This document shows, piece by piece, positions 25,148 through 34,278 of a stretch of DNA of 54,396 bases. The notes beneath the pieces are model-generated. The model saw only the letters and a program-made list of their open reading frames with translations, did not search any database and had not been told where the DNA came from. The stretch is from an uncultured Oscillospiraceae bacterium (GTDB taxonomy: Bacteria > Bacillota > Clostridia > Oscillospirales > Oscillospiraceae), in the NCBI GenBank assembly GCA_934615645.1, contig CAKTTR010000002.1:1-54396 (forward strand), written 5' to 3'. Position numbers and translations under genes: made by a program. The first letter of the stretch is position 1. The number at the start of each line of letters is the position of its first letter.

Positions 25148-26461
25148 TTAATCCGATTCCTTACCTGCGAGATAGTGAATAAACTGCTGCGCCGTGCGGC
25201 CAGAGACGCCGCCGTGGCGAATTTCCCAACGATCGGCCAGCCGCAGCAGCTCTGCCTCCTCCATCGGCTGGGGCAGCTGCCGCGCCGCCAGCGCCTTGAC
25301 GATCTCATGGTACTGCTGGCGATTGGGGATGCTGAAATTGATGGCCACGCCGAAGCGGGCGGACAGGGAGAGCTTCTCCTCCATGGTGTCCGAATGATGG
25401 ATATCGCCCCGGGTCTCCATGTCATCCCGGTCCTTCCAGGTCTCCTGCACCAGGTGACGGCGGTTGGAGGTGGCATAGATCAGGATATTGTCCGGGCGGG
25501 TCTCCACGCCACCTTCGATGACGGCCTTGAGGAATTTGTACTCCATCTCCGACTCCTCGAAGGAGAGGTCGTCGATGTAGATGATAAAGCGGTAGTGCCG
25601 CTGCTTGATTGCCGCGATCACGGCGGACAGGTCGTGGAACTGGTGCTTATAGATCTCGATCATCCGCAGACCGTCGTCATAATACTCGTTGAGCAGCGCT
25701 TTGACGCACGAGGATTTCCCCGTCCCGGCGTCGCCATAGAGCAGGACATTATTGGCGGGCTGGCCGCGCAGGAACGCCTCGGTATTGCGCACCAGCTCCT
25801 GCTTTTGCAGCTCATAGCCCACAAGGTCTGCAAGCATCGTCTTATCCGTATTGTTGATGGGCAAAAAGGTCACGCTGCCATCGGCGCCGCTACGGATGCG
25901 GAAGGCCCGGTTCAGGCCGAACATCCCCACGCCGTAGTCCCGGTAGCAGGCCGCGACGATGCGGAAGAACGCCTCAGTGCTCTCCGCCTGGGCCAGGGCA
26001 CGGCTCGTTTTCCGCACCAGGGCGCTGACGCTGCGGTAATAGCTCTTTTCCGGCTTGGCAATGGCGCGGTAATGGGTCAGCACCTGGAAGCAATCCAGCC
26101 CCAGCGCCGCCTCAAAGGAGGCAAAATCCCAGCAGAAAAGCTGCCGGAACACCGCAAGATCTGCCATGGCAAAATGGGTGATAGACCCATCCGACACGCC
26201 GACCCGCTCCGCGGTCAGGGAGAAGGAATTCTCCGTCGTCAGCAGCAAAAAGGTCAGATAATCCTGCCAGAGATTCTTATCAAAGCCATACTGGGTCGCC
26301 AGATCCAGCAGGCGCTTGACCTGGTGGTGAACCCGCTGGGCCAGCGCAGCGCGGGACATTGCCCCCTGCTTCCAGTCGCGGTAGACAGACGCCAGCTGGG
26401 AGAGGATGCTCTCCTCACCTAGCTCGCTGAATAATACCAGTTTTGCAGTCAGCTCATCCAT
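25148..26461 (-). CDS. DUF815 family AAA-type ATPase
   Basis: The 437-residue protein has a P-loop LYGDAGTGKSSCVKALLNEY near residue 240, Walker B FIIYIDDLSFEE near 292, and an arginine-rich sensor region ATSNRRHLVQETWKDRDD. This is the DUF815 family, predicted ATPases of unknown function common in Firmicutes. The N-terminal half is helical without a known domain. It is embedded between leuB (4-bp gap) and ilvA (3-bp gap), so it must be co-transcribed with branched-chain amino acid genes, which is unusual and unexplained. Confidence 0.85.
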   Translation of the reverse strand: MDELTAKLVLFSELGEESILSQLASVYRDWKQGAMSRAALAQRVHHQVKRLLDLATQYGFDKNLWQDYLTFLLLTTENSFSLTAERVGVSDGSITHFAMADLAVFRQLFCWDFASFEAALGLDCFQVLTHYRAIAKPEKSYYRSVSALVRKTSRALAQAESTEAFFRIVAACYRDYGVGMFGLNRAFRIRSGADGSVTFLPINNTDKTMLADLVGYELQKQELVRNTEAFLRGQPANNVLLYGDAGTGKSSCVKALLNEYYDDGLRMIEIYKHQFHDLSAVIAAIKQRHYRFIIYIDDLSFEESEMEYKFLKAVIEGGVETRPDNILIYATSNRRHLVQETWKDRDDMETRGDIHHSDTMEEKLSLSARFGVAINFSIPNRQQYHEIVKALAARQLPQPMEEAELLRLADRWEIRHGGVSGRTAQQFIHYLAGKESD

Positions 26462-26465
26462 GGCA

Positions 26466-27536
26466 TCACAGCTCCGCCAGGATTTTTTGCGTCATTTCCG
26501 TACAGGACAGCGGGGCTGTGCCGCTGCCTGCGATATCCGCCGTACGCCAGCCCGCCTGCAGGACCCGGTCAACTGCCGCTTCGATGGCATCGGCCTCGGC
26601 AGCACAGTTCAGGCTGTAGCGCAGCAGCATGGCCGCGGAGAGGATCGTGGCGATGGGATTCGCCTTATTCTGCCCGGCAATGTCCGGCGCAGAGCCGTGG
26701 ATTGGCTCGTACATACCACGGGTGCCGTCGCCCAGGGAGGCCGACGGCAGCAGACCGATGGACCCGGTGATCTGCGACGCCTCGTCCGAGAGGATATCGC
26801 CGAACATATTCGACGTCACAACGACATCAAACTGGGCCGGATTGCGGACCAGCTGCATCGCAGCGTTATCCACCAGCATATCCGTGCAGGTAACATCGGG
26901 ATAGTCCGCCGCGATGCGATGGACCGTCTCCCGCCAGAGCCGGGAGGATTCCAGGACATTGGCCTTGTCGATGCTGATGACCTGCTTGCGGCGCTTGCGG
27001 GCCGTCTCAAAGGCGACTCTGGCGATCCGCTCGATCTCCATCACGCTGTAGCATTCGGTGTCATAGGCCTCCGGGCCGTACTTGCCGTCGCGGCGGCCCC
27101 GCTCACCGAAGTAGATGCCGCCGGTCAGCTCCCGGACCATCATCAGGTCAAAGCCGTTGGCGACGATATCGGGCCGCAGTGGGCAATCGCCTGCCAGGGC
27201 AGGGTAGAGCTTTGCCGGGCGTAGATTTGTATAAAGGCCCAGAGCTGCCCGCAGGCCGAGCAGCGCCTTTTCCGGGCGCAGGGCCGCAGGATTTTTATCC
27301 CACTTGGGGCCGCCGACGGCGCCCAGCAGGACGCTGTCCGACGCCAGGCAGCCGTCGACCGTCTCCTGGGGCAGGGGCTGCCCGCAGGCGTCGATGGCGC
27401 AGCCACCAGCAAGATAGCGGGGGAACGCAAATTCGTGGCCGAATTTCTGGCCGATGGCCTCCAAAACGCGTACAGCGCTGTCCACGATCTCGGGACCGAT
27501 GCCGTCGCCGCGGATGAGTGCGATCGTATATTTCAT
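26466..27536 (-). CDS. leuB: 3-isopropylmalate dehydrogenase
   Basis: The 356-residue enzyme oxidises and decarboxylates 3-isopropylmalate with NAD+ in leucine synthesis. Family markers include ALIRGDGIGPEIVDSAVRVL at the N-terminus, LYTNLRPAKLYP near 100, and NMFGDILSDEASQITGSIGLLPSAS near 240. It overlaps the end of leuD by four bases. Confidence 0.97.
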   Translation of the reverse strand: MKYTIALIRGDGIGPEIVDSAVRVLEAIGQKFGHEFAFPRYLAGGCAIDACGQPLPQETVDGCLASDSVLLGAVGGPKWDKNPAALRPEKALLGLRAALGLYTNLRPAKLYPALAGDCPLRPDIVANGFDLMMVRELTGGIYFGERGRRDGKYGPEAYDTECYSVMEIERIARVAFETARKRRKQVISIDKANVLESSRLWRETVHRIAADYPDVTCTDMLVDNAAMQLVRNPAQFDVVVTSNMFGDILSDEASQITGSIGLLPSASLGDGTRGMYEPIHGSAPDIAGQNKANPIATILSAAMLLRYSLNCAAEADAIEAAVDRVLQAGWRTADIAGSGTAPLSCTEMTQKILAEL

Positions 27537-28039
27537 ACCGATTCCCCCTGTTCTGCCTGGCGGGCCTTGAGATACTTCAGCAGGCCGCCGCAGCGAATGA
27601 TCTCTTCAATAAACGGCGGGAAGCCGTTGGCCTGGAAGACCTGGCCGGTGGTCTCATCGGTGATCACGCCGGTGGCAAACTCCACGCTGACGGTATCGCC
27701 CGCCTGGATCGCCTCGGCTGCCGCCGGGCACTCCAGAATGGGGAAGCCGATGTTGATGGCATTGCGGTAGAAGATCCGCGCAAAGCTGGCAGCAATGACG
27801 CAAGCCGCGCCGCTGGCCTGGATGGCGATGGGCGCATGCTCCCGGGAGGAGCCGCAGCCGAAATTCCAGCCGCCGACCATAATATCACCGGGCTTGACGC
27901 TGGTGGCATACGCCGCGTCAATATCCTCCATGCAGTGCTTCGCCAGCTCCTCCGGCGAAGGCGCGTTCAAATAACGGGCCGGGATGATAACGTCGGTATC
28001 GACATTATCGCCGTAACGAAAAACCGTACCTTTTACCAT
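27533..28039 (-). CDS. leuD: 3-isopropylmalate dehydratase small subunit
   Basis: The 168-residue swivel subunit pairs with LeuC to isomerise isopropylmalate. FRYGDNVDTDVIIPARYL at the start and GGWNFGCGSSREHAPIAI near 55 are characteristic. The length is that of the archaeal/clostridial short form rather than the 200-residue proteobacterial one. It starts two bases after leuC. Confidence 0.97.
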   Translation of the reverse strand: MVKGTVFRYGDNVDTDVIIPARYLNAPSPEELAKHCMEDIDAAYATSVKPGDIMVGGWNFGCGSSREHAPIAIQASGAACVIAASFARIFYRNAINIGFPILECPAAAEAIQAGDTVSVEFATGVITDETTGQVFQANGFPPFIEEIIRCGGLLKYLKARQAEQGESV

Positions 28040-28041
28040 GC

Positions 28042-29313
28042 TCAGACTCCTTTCCCGAGTTCCGCCGGATCTGCCAGGCAGCCTGCGACGGCGGATGCCG
28101 CCGCGACGGCGGGGCTGGCCAAAACGACCTCACTGCTGGTGTGGCCCATGCGGCCGACAAAATTGCGGTTCGTCGTGGAAACAGCCCGCTCTCCGGCGCA
28201 CATAACGCCCATATGCCCGCCCAGGCAGGGGCCGCAGGTCGGCGTCGAAACAGCGCAGCCCGCGGTAATAAACGTATCAACCAGGCCCTCATGCATCGCC
28301 TGGAGATAAATGGCCTGAGTTGCCGGGATGACAATGCAGCGCACGCCAGTGGCCACATGGCGGCCCTCCAAAATCGCGGCAGCCGCCCGCAGGTCCTCGA
28401 TCCGGCCATTGGTACACGAACCGATGACCGCCTGCTGGATGGGCATCCCCTTGACCTCGCTGATGCGGCGGGTGTTGGACGGCAGATGCGGCAGGCTGAC
28501 CGTCGGCTCCAGGGTGCTGAGGTCGATCGTCACGGTTCTGGCATATTCCGCATCCGGGTCCGCGTCGAAGGTCTGCCAGGGGCGGTCCGTGCGGCCCTTC
28601 ATATACGCCTGCGTCTTCTCGTCTACCGGGAAGATGCCGTTTTTCGCGCCCGCTTCAATGGCCATATTGGCGATGGTAAAGCGATCGTCCATTGACAGGC
28701 TGGCGACGCCGGGACCGGTAAATTCCAGCGACTGATACAGCGCGCCATCGACGCCGATCATGCCGATCAGGTGCAATATCACATCCTTGCCGCTGGCGTA
28801 GCCCCGCAGCGCGCCGGTCAGCTCGACCCGGATGGCCTCGGGAACCTTGAACCAGTTTTCGCCCATAGCCATCCCGGCTGCCATATCCGTGGAGCCGACG
28901 CCGGTGGAAAATGCGCCCAGCGCGCCGTAAGTACAGGTGTGGGAGTCCGCACCGATGACCAGCTCACCAGGGGCCACCAAGCCTTTTTCCGGCAGCAGGG
29001 CATGCTCGATTCCAACCTCGCCGACATCAAAGAAATTTTTGATGGAAAAACGCTTGGCAAACTCCCGGGCCTCGTGGCACAGCTGCGCGGATTTGATATC
29101 CTTGCAGGGGGTGGAGTGGTCCAACACGATGGCGATCTTCTCCCGGTCAAACACACGGGTGAAGCCCGCCCGGTCAAAGGCGGTGATGGCCACCGGCGTT
29201 GTAATATCATTGCCCAGCACCAGGTCCAGCTTCGCCTCGATGAGGTCGCCTGCTTTGACCTGGGGCAAGCCGGCATGGGCCGCCAGGATCTTTTGGGTCA
29301 TTGTCATAGCCAT
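28042..29313 (-). CDS. leuC: 3-isopropylmalate dehydratase large subunit
   Basis: The 423-residue aconitase-family subunit carries the 4Fe-4S ligands: a Cys in GSCTNGRIEDL near residue 300 and the pair CGPCLGGHMG near 360. VIGADSHTCTYGALGAF is the conserved N-terminal block. The length fits the short clostridial type. It lies three bases after leuA and forms an enzyme with leuD. Confidence 0.97.
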   Translation of the reverse strand: MAMTMTQKILAAHAGLPQVKAGDLIEAKLDLVLGNDITTPVAITAFDRAGFTRVFDREKIAIVLDHSTPCKDIKSAQLCHEAREFAKRFSIKNFFDVGEVGIEHALLPEKGLVAPGELVIGADSHTCTYGALGAFSTGVGSTDMAAGMAMGENWFKVPEAIRVELTGALRGYASGKDVILHLIGMIGVDGALYQSLEFTGPGVASLSMDDRFTIANMAIEAGAKNGIFPVDEKTQAYMKGRTDRPWQTFDADPDAEYARTVTIDLSTLEPTVSLPHLPSNTRRISEVKGMPIQQAVIGSCTNGRIEDLRAAAAILEGRHVATGVRCIVIPATQAIYLQAMHEGLVDTFITAGCAVSTPTCGPCLGGHMGVMCAGERAVSTTNRNFVGRMGHTSSEVVLASPAVAAASAVAGCLADPAELGKGV

Positions 29314-29316
29314 GGG

Positions 29317-30852
29317 TCAAGCCTCCTGTTTCTGCGCCTGTGCAGCATGCTGCATCTTGTTCGTCGCGTCAATATACGCCAGAACACTGGCCTCGATGAC
29401 GTCGGTCGACAGGCCGTGGCCGGTAAACGTGCGGCCGCCTGCCTGCAGCTTGACGGTAACGCCGCCCAGCGTATCCTTGCCCTGGGAGACCGAGTTGATG
29501 GAGAAGATCTCAAAGGAATGCTCCACCGGCTTCACGATCTTGTCGATGGCATTGAAGACCGCGTCCACCGGGCCGTCGCCCAGGCAGACCTCTTCAAAGC
29601 GCTCCTCGCCCCGCTTGAGGCTGATGGTCGCCGTGGCCGTCGTAAAGTTGCTGGTGTGGACGGCAAACCAATCGAGCTTGTAGCCGTTTTCGATCGTCTC
29701 GGTCCGGTCGCTGTGGCTGACCAGCGCTTCAATATCCGCATCGGAGACGACCTTTTTCTTGTCGCACAGGACCTTAAATTCGCCGAAGCAGCGCAGCAGC
29801 TCCTCTTCCGAGAGGGTGTAGCCCATTTCCTTCAGATGGCTCTCAAACGCGTGGCGGCCAGAGTGCTTGCCCAGCACCAGATTATTCGTCCGGATGCCGA
29901 CAGATTCCGGCGTGAGGATCTCATACGTCTGCTTATTGGCCAGCACGCCGTGCTGATGGATGCCGCTCTCATGCAGGAAGGCGTTTTTGCCAACGATGGG
30001 CTTATTCAGCGGCGCCCGCTGGCCGATGATATCATAGACTGTCTTGCTGGCGCGGTAAATTTGCGTCGTGTCCAGCCGGGTCGCAGCGTCGAAGACATCG
30101 CGCCGGGTACGCATGGCCATGACGACCTCTTCCAGCGCCGTGTTCCCGGCCCGCTCACCCAGGCCGTTGATGGTGCATTCAATCTGCGTCGCGCCGCCCT
30201 GGACGCCTGCCAGGGAGTTGGCCGTGGCCATACCCAGGTCGTTGTGGCAGTGGACGGAGAGCTCAATGCCTTCGGCCTCCGGAACCGCCTCGAGAATATA
30301 CGCAATCAGTGCCTGCATCTCCGCAGGTGTCGTGTAGCCGACGGTATCCGGCAGGTTGACGACCGACGCGCCGGCCGCGATGGCCGCCCGGACGATCTTT
30401 GCGAGGAATTCCCGGTCGCTGCGGGTCGCATCCTCGGCGGAGAATTCAATATTCGGGGTATACTTGCGGGCATAGGCCGTCATTTCGCTGACTCTGGCCA
30501 GGACCTCGTCCGGTGTCATCCGCAGCTTGTACTCCATATGCAGCGGGCTTGTCGCCAGGAACAGATGGATGCGCGGGTCCGCCGCATCCTTGACGGCGTT
30601 CCAGGCAGTGTCAATATCCTTGACCGTCGCCCGGGCCAGGGAAGCAATGGAGCAATCCTTGACCTGCCGGGAGATGGCCTGCACCGACTCAAAATCGCCG
30701 GGGGAGGCGATGGCAAAGCCCGCCTCGATGACATCCACCTTCAGCCGCTCCAGGCACTGGGCGACCTGCAGCTTTTCCCGCAAATTCATGCTGCAGCCCG
30801 GCGATTGCTCGCCGTCGCGCAGCGTCGTATCGAAAATTTTGATCTGTCTCAT
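29317..30852 (-). CDS. leuA: 2-isopropylmalate synthase
   Basis: The 511-residue enzyme condenses acetyl-CoA with 2-oxoisovalerate, the first step of leucine synthesis. IFDTTLRDGEQSPGCSM is the catalytic start of the TIM barrel and VHCHNDLGMATANSLAG near 200 holds the metal-binding HxH. The C-terminal 120 residues form the LeuA regulatory domain, where leucine feedback acts. It follows ilvD by 52 bp. Confidence 0.97.
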   Translation of the reverse strand: MRQIKIFDTTLRDGEQSPGCSMNLREKLQVAQCLERLKVDVIEAGFAIASPGDFESVQAISRQVKDCSIASLARATVKDIDTAWNAVKDAADPRIHLFLATSPLHMEYKLRMTPDEVLARVSEMTAYARKYTPNIEFSAEDATRSDREFLAKIVRAAIAAGASVVNLPDTVGYTTPAEMQALIAYILEAVPEAEGIELSVHCHNDLGMATANSLAGVQGGATQIECTINGLGERAGNTALEEVVMAMRTRRDVFDAATRLDTTQIYRASKTVYDIIGQRAPLNKPIVGKNAFLHESGIHQHGVLANKQTYEILTPESVGIRTNNLVLGKHSGRHAFESHLKEMGYTLSEEELLRCFGEFKVLCDKKKVVSDADIEALVSHSDRTETIENGYKLDWFAVHTSNFTTATATISLKRGEERFEEVCLGDGPVDAVFNAIDKIVKPVEHSFEIFSINSVSQGKDTLGGVTVKLQAGGRTFTGHGLSTDVIEASVLAYIDATNKMQHAAQAQKQEA

Positions 30853-30904
30853 ACTTATCCTACCTCAATCTCTTCCGTACGCCATGCCCGCCGGGCGCGG
30901 CGCG

Positions 30905-32569
30905 TTATGCCTGCAAGATCGCACCCTTATCCGCCGAGGAGACCAGCTTTGCATACCGGGCCAGGTAGCCGGTCTTGATCTTCGGCTCCGGGCACTGCCA
31001 AGTGGCGCGGCGGCGCTCCAGCTCCTCTGCCGGGACCTGCAGCGTAATGGTGCAATGGGGAATGTCAATGGAAATGCGGTCGCCCTCGCGGACCAGCGCG
31101 ATGGGGCCGCCTGCCGCAGCCTCCGGGCTGATGTGGCCGATGGATGCGCCCCGGGTCGCGCCGGAGAAGCGGCCGTCGGTCAGCAGGGCGACGGATTCGC
31201 CCAGGCCCATGCCGCAGATGGCAGACGTCGGGTTGAGCATCTCCCGCATTCCAGGGCCGCCCTTCGGCCCCTCATAGCGGATGACGACGACGTCCCCCGG
31301 TTTGATTCTCTTCTGGTAAATGGCCGCGATGGCGTCCTCCTCCGAGTCAAAGACCCGGGCAGGGCCCTCGTGGACCATCATCTCCTGCGCCACCGCCGAC
31401 TGCTTTACAACGCAGCCATCCGGGGCCAGGTTGCCCTTGAGGACCGCGATGCCGCCGCTCTTGGAATAGGGGTTGTCACAGGGGCGGATAATCTCCGGGT
31501 CGCGGTTGACCGCCGATGTGAGATTCTCGCCCATCGTCTTGCCGGTACAGGTCTGGACGCTGAGATCCAGCAGTTCGAGCTTCGTCAGCTCCTTCATGAC
31601 GGCGTAGACGCCGCCTGCCCGGTCCAGGTCCTCCATGAAGGTCTCGCCTGCCGGGGCCAGGTGGCAGAGGTTCGGCGTCTTGGCCGAGATGGCATTGGCC
31701 TCGTCCAGGCTGATGGTGATGCCAGCCTCGTGGGCAATGGCCGGCAGGTGCAGCATCGTGTTTGTCGAACAGCCCAGCGCCATATCGACCGTCTCGGCGT
31801 TGTGGAACGCGGCGGGCGTCATAATATCGCTGGGGCGGATATTTTTGCGGATCAGCTCCATGACCTGCATCCCGGCGTGCTTGGCAAGCCGCAGCCGGGC
31901 GGACAGTGCGCCGGGGATCGTCCCGTTGCCGGGCAGGGCCATGCCGATGGCCTCGGTCAGGCAGTTCATAGAGTTCGCCGTATACATGCCCGAGCAGGAG
32001 CCGCAGGAGGGGCAGGCGTTTTCTTCATAGTCCCGCACCCCGGCCTCGTCCAGCGTCCCGGCGTGGTACGCGCCGACGGCTTCAAACATATGGCTCAGGC
32101 AGGTCCGGCGGCCGTCTGCCAGGTGGCCCGCCAACATGGGGCCGCCGGAACAGAAGATCGTCGGAATATTCAGGCGCGCCGCAGCCATCAGCAGGCCGGG
32201 CACGTTTTTATCACAGTTGGGGATCATGACCAGCCCGTCAAACTGGTGGGCCATGACCATGGCCTCCGTCGAATCAGCGATCAGGTCGCGGGTCACCAGG
32301 GAGTATTTCATCCCCACATGGCCCATGGCGATCCCGTCGCAGACGGCGATGGCCGGAAATTCGATGGGCGTCCCCCCGGCGGCGCGGACACCCGCCTTGA
32401 CCGCCTCCGCGATCTTATCCAGATTCATATGGCCGGGGACAATCTCATTATAAGAGCTGACCACGCCCACCAGGGGACGCTGGATCTCTTCCTCCGTCAG
32501 CCCAAGCGCAAACAGCAGGCTGCGGTTCGGCGCCCGTTCGACGCCATTCTTGATCTGATTCGAACGCAT
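30905..32569 (-). CDS. ilvD: Dihydroxy-acid dehydratase
   Basis: The 554-residue Fe-S enzyme dehydrates dihydroxy acids to the 2-oxo precursors of valine and isoleucine. Cluster-region motifs include MIPNCDKNVPGLLMAA near 120 and CPSCGSCSGMYTANSMNCL near 190; GRFSGATRGASIGHISPEAAAGGPIA near 470 is the conserved C-terminal block. Length is normal. It is separated from ilvC by 153 bp containing a strong hairpin. Confidence 0.97.
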   Translation of the reverse strand: MRSNQIKNGVERAPNRSLLFALGLTEEEIQRPLVGVVSSYNEIVPGHMNLDKIAEAVKAGVRAAGGTPIEFPAIAVCDGIAMGHVGMKYSLVTRDLIADSTEAMVMAHQFDGLVMIPNCDKNVPGLLMAAARLNIPTIFCSGGPMLAGHLADGRRTCLSHMFEAVGAYHAGTLDEAGVRDYEENACPSCGSCSGMYTANSMNCLTEAIGMALPGNGTIPGALSARLRLAKHAGMQVMELIRKNIRPSDIMTPAAFHNAETVDMALGCSTNTMLHLPAIAHEAGITISLDEANAISAKTPNLCHLAPAGETFMEDLDRAGGVYAVMKELTKLELLDLSVQTCTGKTMGENLTSAVNRDPEIIRPCDNPYSKSGGIAVLKGNLAPDGCVVKQSAVAQEMMVHEGPARVFDSEEDAIAAIYQKRIKPGDVVVIRYEGPKGGPGMREMLNPTSAICGMGLGESVALLTDGRFSGATRGASIGHISPEAAAGGPIALVREGDRISIDIPHCTITLQVPAEELERRRATWQCPEPKIKTGYLARYAKLVSSADKGAILQA

Positions 32570-32680
32570 GGGAAACCCTCCATCCCGGGACCGCGCGGCA
32601 GCGCAGGCCCCCCGAAAAAAGCATCATCATAAGAAACCCCCGGTCTTTTCAAGCTGCGCCGGGGAAAAGTGCAATTTTCT

Positions 32681-32709
32681 CCCCGCCCGGCGCTCTACGC
32701 CGGGCGGGG
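32681..32709 (-). promoter_or_regulatory. Strong hairpin in the ilvC-ilvD spacer
   Basis: A 12-bp perfect G/C stem (32681-32692 with 32698-32709, loop of five) lies 13 bp past the ilvC stop. On the transcribed strand it is followed by AGAAAATTG, not a T-run, so it is a poor intrinsic terminator; it may protect the ilvBNC message from decay or mark a processing site. Confidence 0.55.
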
Positions 32710-32722
32710 AAGGGGTGCAGCA

Positions 32723-33742
32723 TTAGTTGGAAGCGTTGTCCAGATTGGAGTCGTTCTTCCACAGCATCTGCTCACGCAAGCGCTTGCCGACGACCTCCAT
32801 CGGATGCTTGGCCAGCATATCCCGCTTGGAGTTGAAGAAGCAGCGGCCATTCTTGTTTTCGGCGATCCACTTGCTGGCGAAGGTGCCGTCCTGGATATCC
32901 TGCAGCACAGCGCGCATGTTCGCCTTGACCTCCTCGTGGGGCAGGACCCGCGGGCCGGAGACGTATTCGCCATATTCCGCCGTATCGGAGATGGAATAGT
33001 TCATCGCCGCGACGCCGCCCTTGTTGATCAGGTCGACGATCAGCTTCATTTCGTGGATGCACTCAAAGTAAGCGTTCTCCGGCTCATAGCCCGCCTCGAC
33101 CAGGACCTCAAAGCCGCAGCGCATCAGATCGACCACGCCGCCGCACAGGACGGTCTGCTCGCCGAACAGGTCCGTCTCGGTCTCGTCGTGCATCGTCGTC
33201 TCCATGACGCCCGCACGCGCGCCGCCGATGCCGGCAATATACGCCAGGGCGATATCATAGCACTTGCCGGTGGCATTCTGCTCTACCGCGACCAGGCACG
33301 GAACGCCCTTACCCGCGACATACTGGCTGCGGACGGTATGGCCGGGTCCCTTGGGGGCAGCCATGAAGACGTCGACATCGGCCGGGGGAACAATCTGCTT
33401 GTAGCGGATATTGAAGCCATGGGCAAAGGCAATGGCCTTGCCTGCGGTCAGGTACGGTGCGATGTCCTGCTTGTACATTGCCGCCTGGTTCTCATCGTTG
33501 ATGAGGATCATAATAATATCGGCAGCCTGGGTCGCCTCGGCGACGGTCATCACATTGAAGCCGTCCTTCTCCGCGACCGGCCAGGACTTGCCGCCCTTAC
33601 GCAGGCCAACGATGACGTCACAGCCGGAGTCCCGCAGGTTCAGTGCATGGGCATGCCCCTGGGAGCCGTAGCCGATGATGGCGATCTTTTTCCCATCCAA
33701 CTTACTGAGGTCGCAGTCTTTTTCATAGTACATTTTTGCCAT
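32723..33742 (-). CDS. ilvC: Ketol-acid reductoisomerase
   Basis: The 339-residue class I enzyme isomerises and reduces acetolactate using NADPH. The Rossmann motif IIGYGSQGHAHALNLRDSG is near residue 20 and the metal-binding region FGEQTVLCGGVVDLMRCGFEVLVEAGYEPENAYFECIHE near 190. AAAGGAG for its translation lies inside the end of ilvN, which it overlaps by 20 bp. Confidence 0.98.
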   Translation of the reverse strand: MAKMYYEKDCDLSKLDGKKIAIIGYGSQGHAHALNLRDSGCDVIVGLRKGGKSWPVAEKDGFNVMTVAEATQAADIIMILINDENQAAMYKQDIAPYLTAGKAIAFAHGFNIRYKQIVPPADVDVFMAAPKGPGHTVRSQYVAGKGVPCLVAVEQNATGKCYDIALAYIAGIGGARAGVMETTMHDETETDLFGEQTVLCGGVVDLMRCGFEVLVEAGYEPENAYFECIHEMKLIVDLINKGGVAAMNYSISDTAEYGEYVSGPRVLPHEEVKANMRAVLQDIQDGTFASKWIAENKNGRCFFNSKRDMLAKHPMEVVGKRLREQMLWKNDSNLDNASN

Positions 33743-34268
33743 AATCGAACTCTCCTTTTTCTTTTGTGGATTCGTAAATTGTATCTGTACCCCGTTCCAG
33801 TGCGACCATACCGGTCCGCACCAGCTCCAGGATGCCGAGCTCTTTCACGAGGCCGACAATGGCCTCGACCTTGCTCTCCTCGCCGATCATCGCAATGGTC
33901 AGCGTCGAGGGCGAAACGTCAATGATCGACGCGCGGAAAATGCTTGCCACCTGCATGACCCGGTTACAGGTCTCAGTATCCGGGGTGGAGACCTTCATGA
34001 GGATCATCTCCCGGCGCAGGGAATTATCCGGCCGCAGCAGCTTAACCGAATGGACAGGCAGCAGCTTGCGCAGCTGGTTGCACAGCAGCTCCGCGTGGCG
34101 CTGGTCCGCCAGCACCTCGATCGTAATACGCGATACTTTCGGGTCGCTGGTGGTACCCACCGCCAACGACTCAATATTATAGCCCTTCCGGGAGAACAGA
34201 CGGGAGACCTGGGACAGGACGCCCGCTTCATTATCCACCAGAACGGACAAAGAACGTCTTTCCTCCAT
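33723..34268 (-). CDS. ilvN: Acetolactate synthase small (regulatory) subunit
   Basis: The 181-residue subunit has an N-terminal ACT domain (LSVLVDNEAGVLSQVSRLFSRKGYNIESLAVG) that binds valine to inhibit the catalytic subunit, and the C-terminal ALS_ss region. Its end overlaps the ilvC start by 20 bp. It follows ilvB by 10 bp. Confidence 0.96.
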   Translation of the reverse strand: MEERRSLSVLVDNEAGVLSQVSRLFSRKGYNIESLAVGTTSDPKVSRITIEVLADQRHAELLCNQLRKLLPVHSVKLLRPDNSLRREMILMKVSTPDTETCNRVMQVASIFRASIIDVSPSTLTIAMIGEESKVEAIVGLVKELGILELVRTGMVALERGTDTIYESTKEKGEFDYGKNVL

Positions 34269-34278
34269 AGCCGCCTCC

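Noticed and set aside
28771..32632. Two open frames of about 700 codons on the plus strand
   Set aside because: They mirror leuC, leuA and ilvD and encode no recognisable protein pattern.
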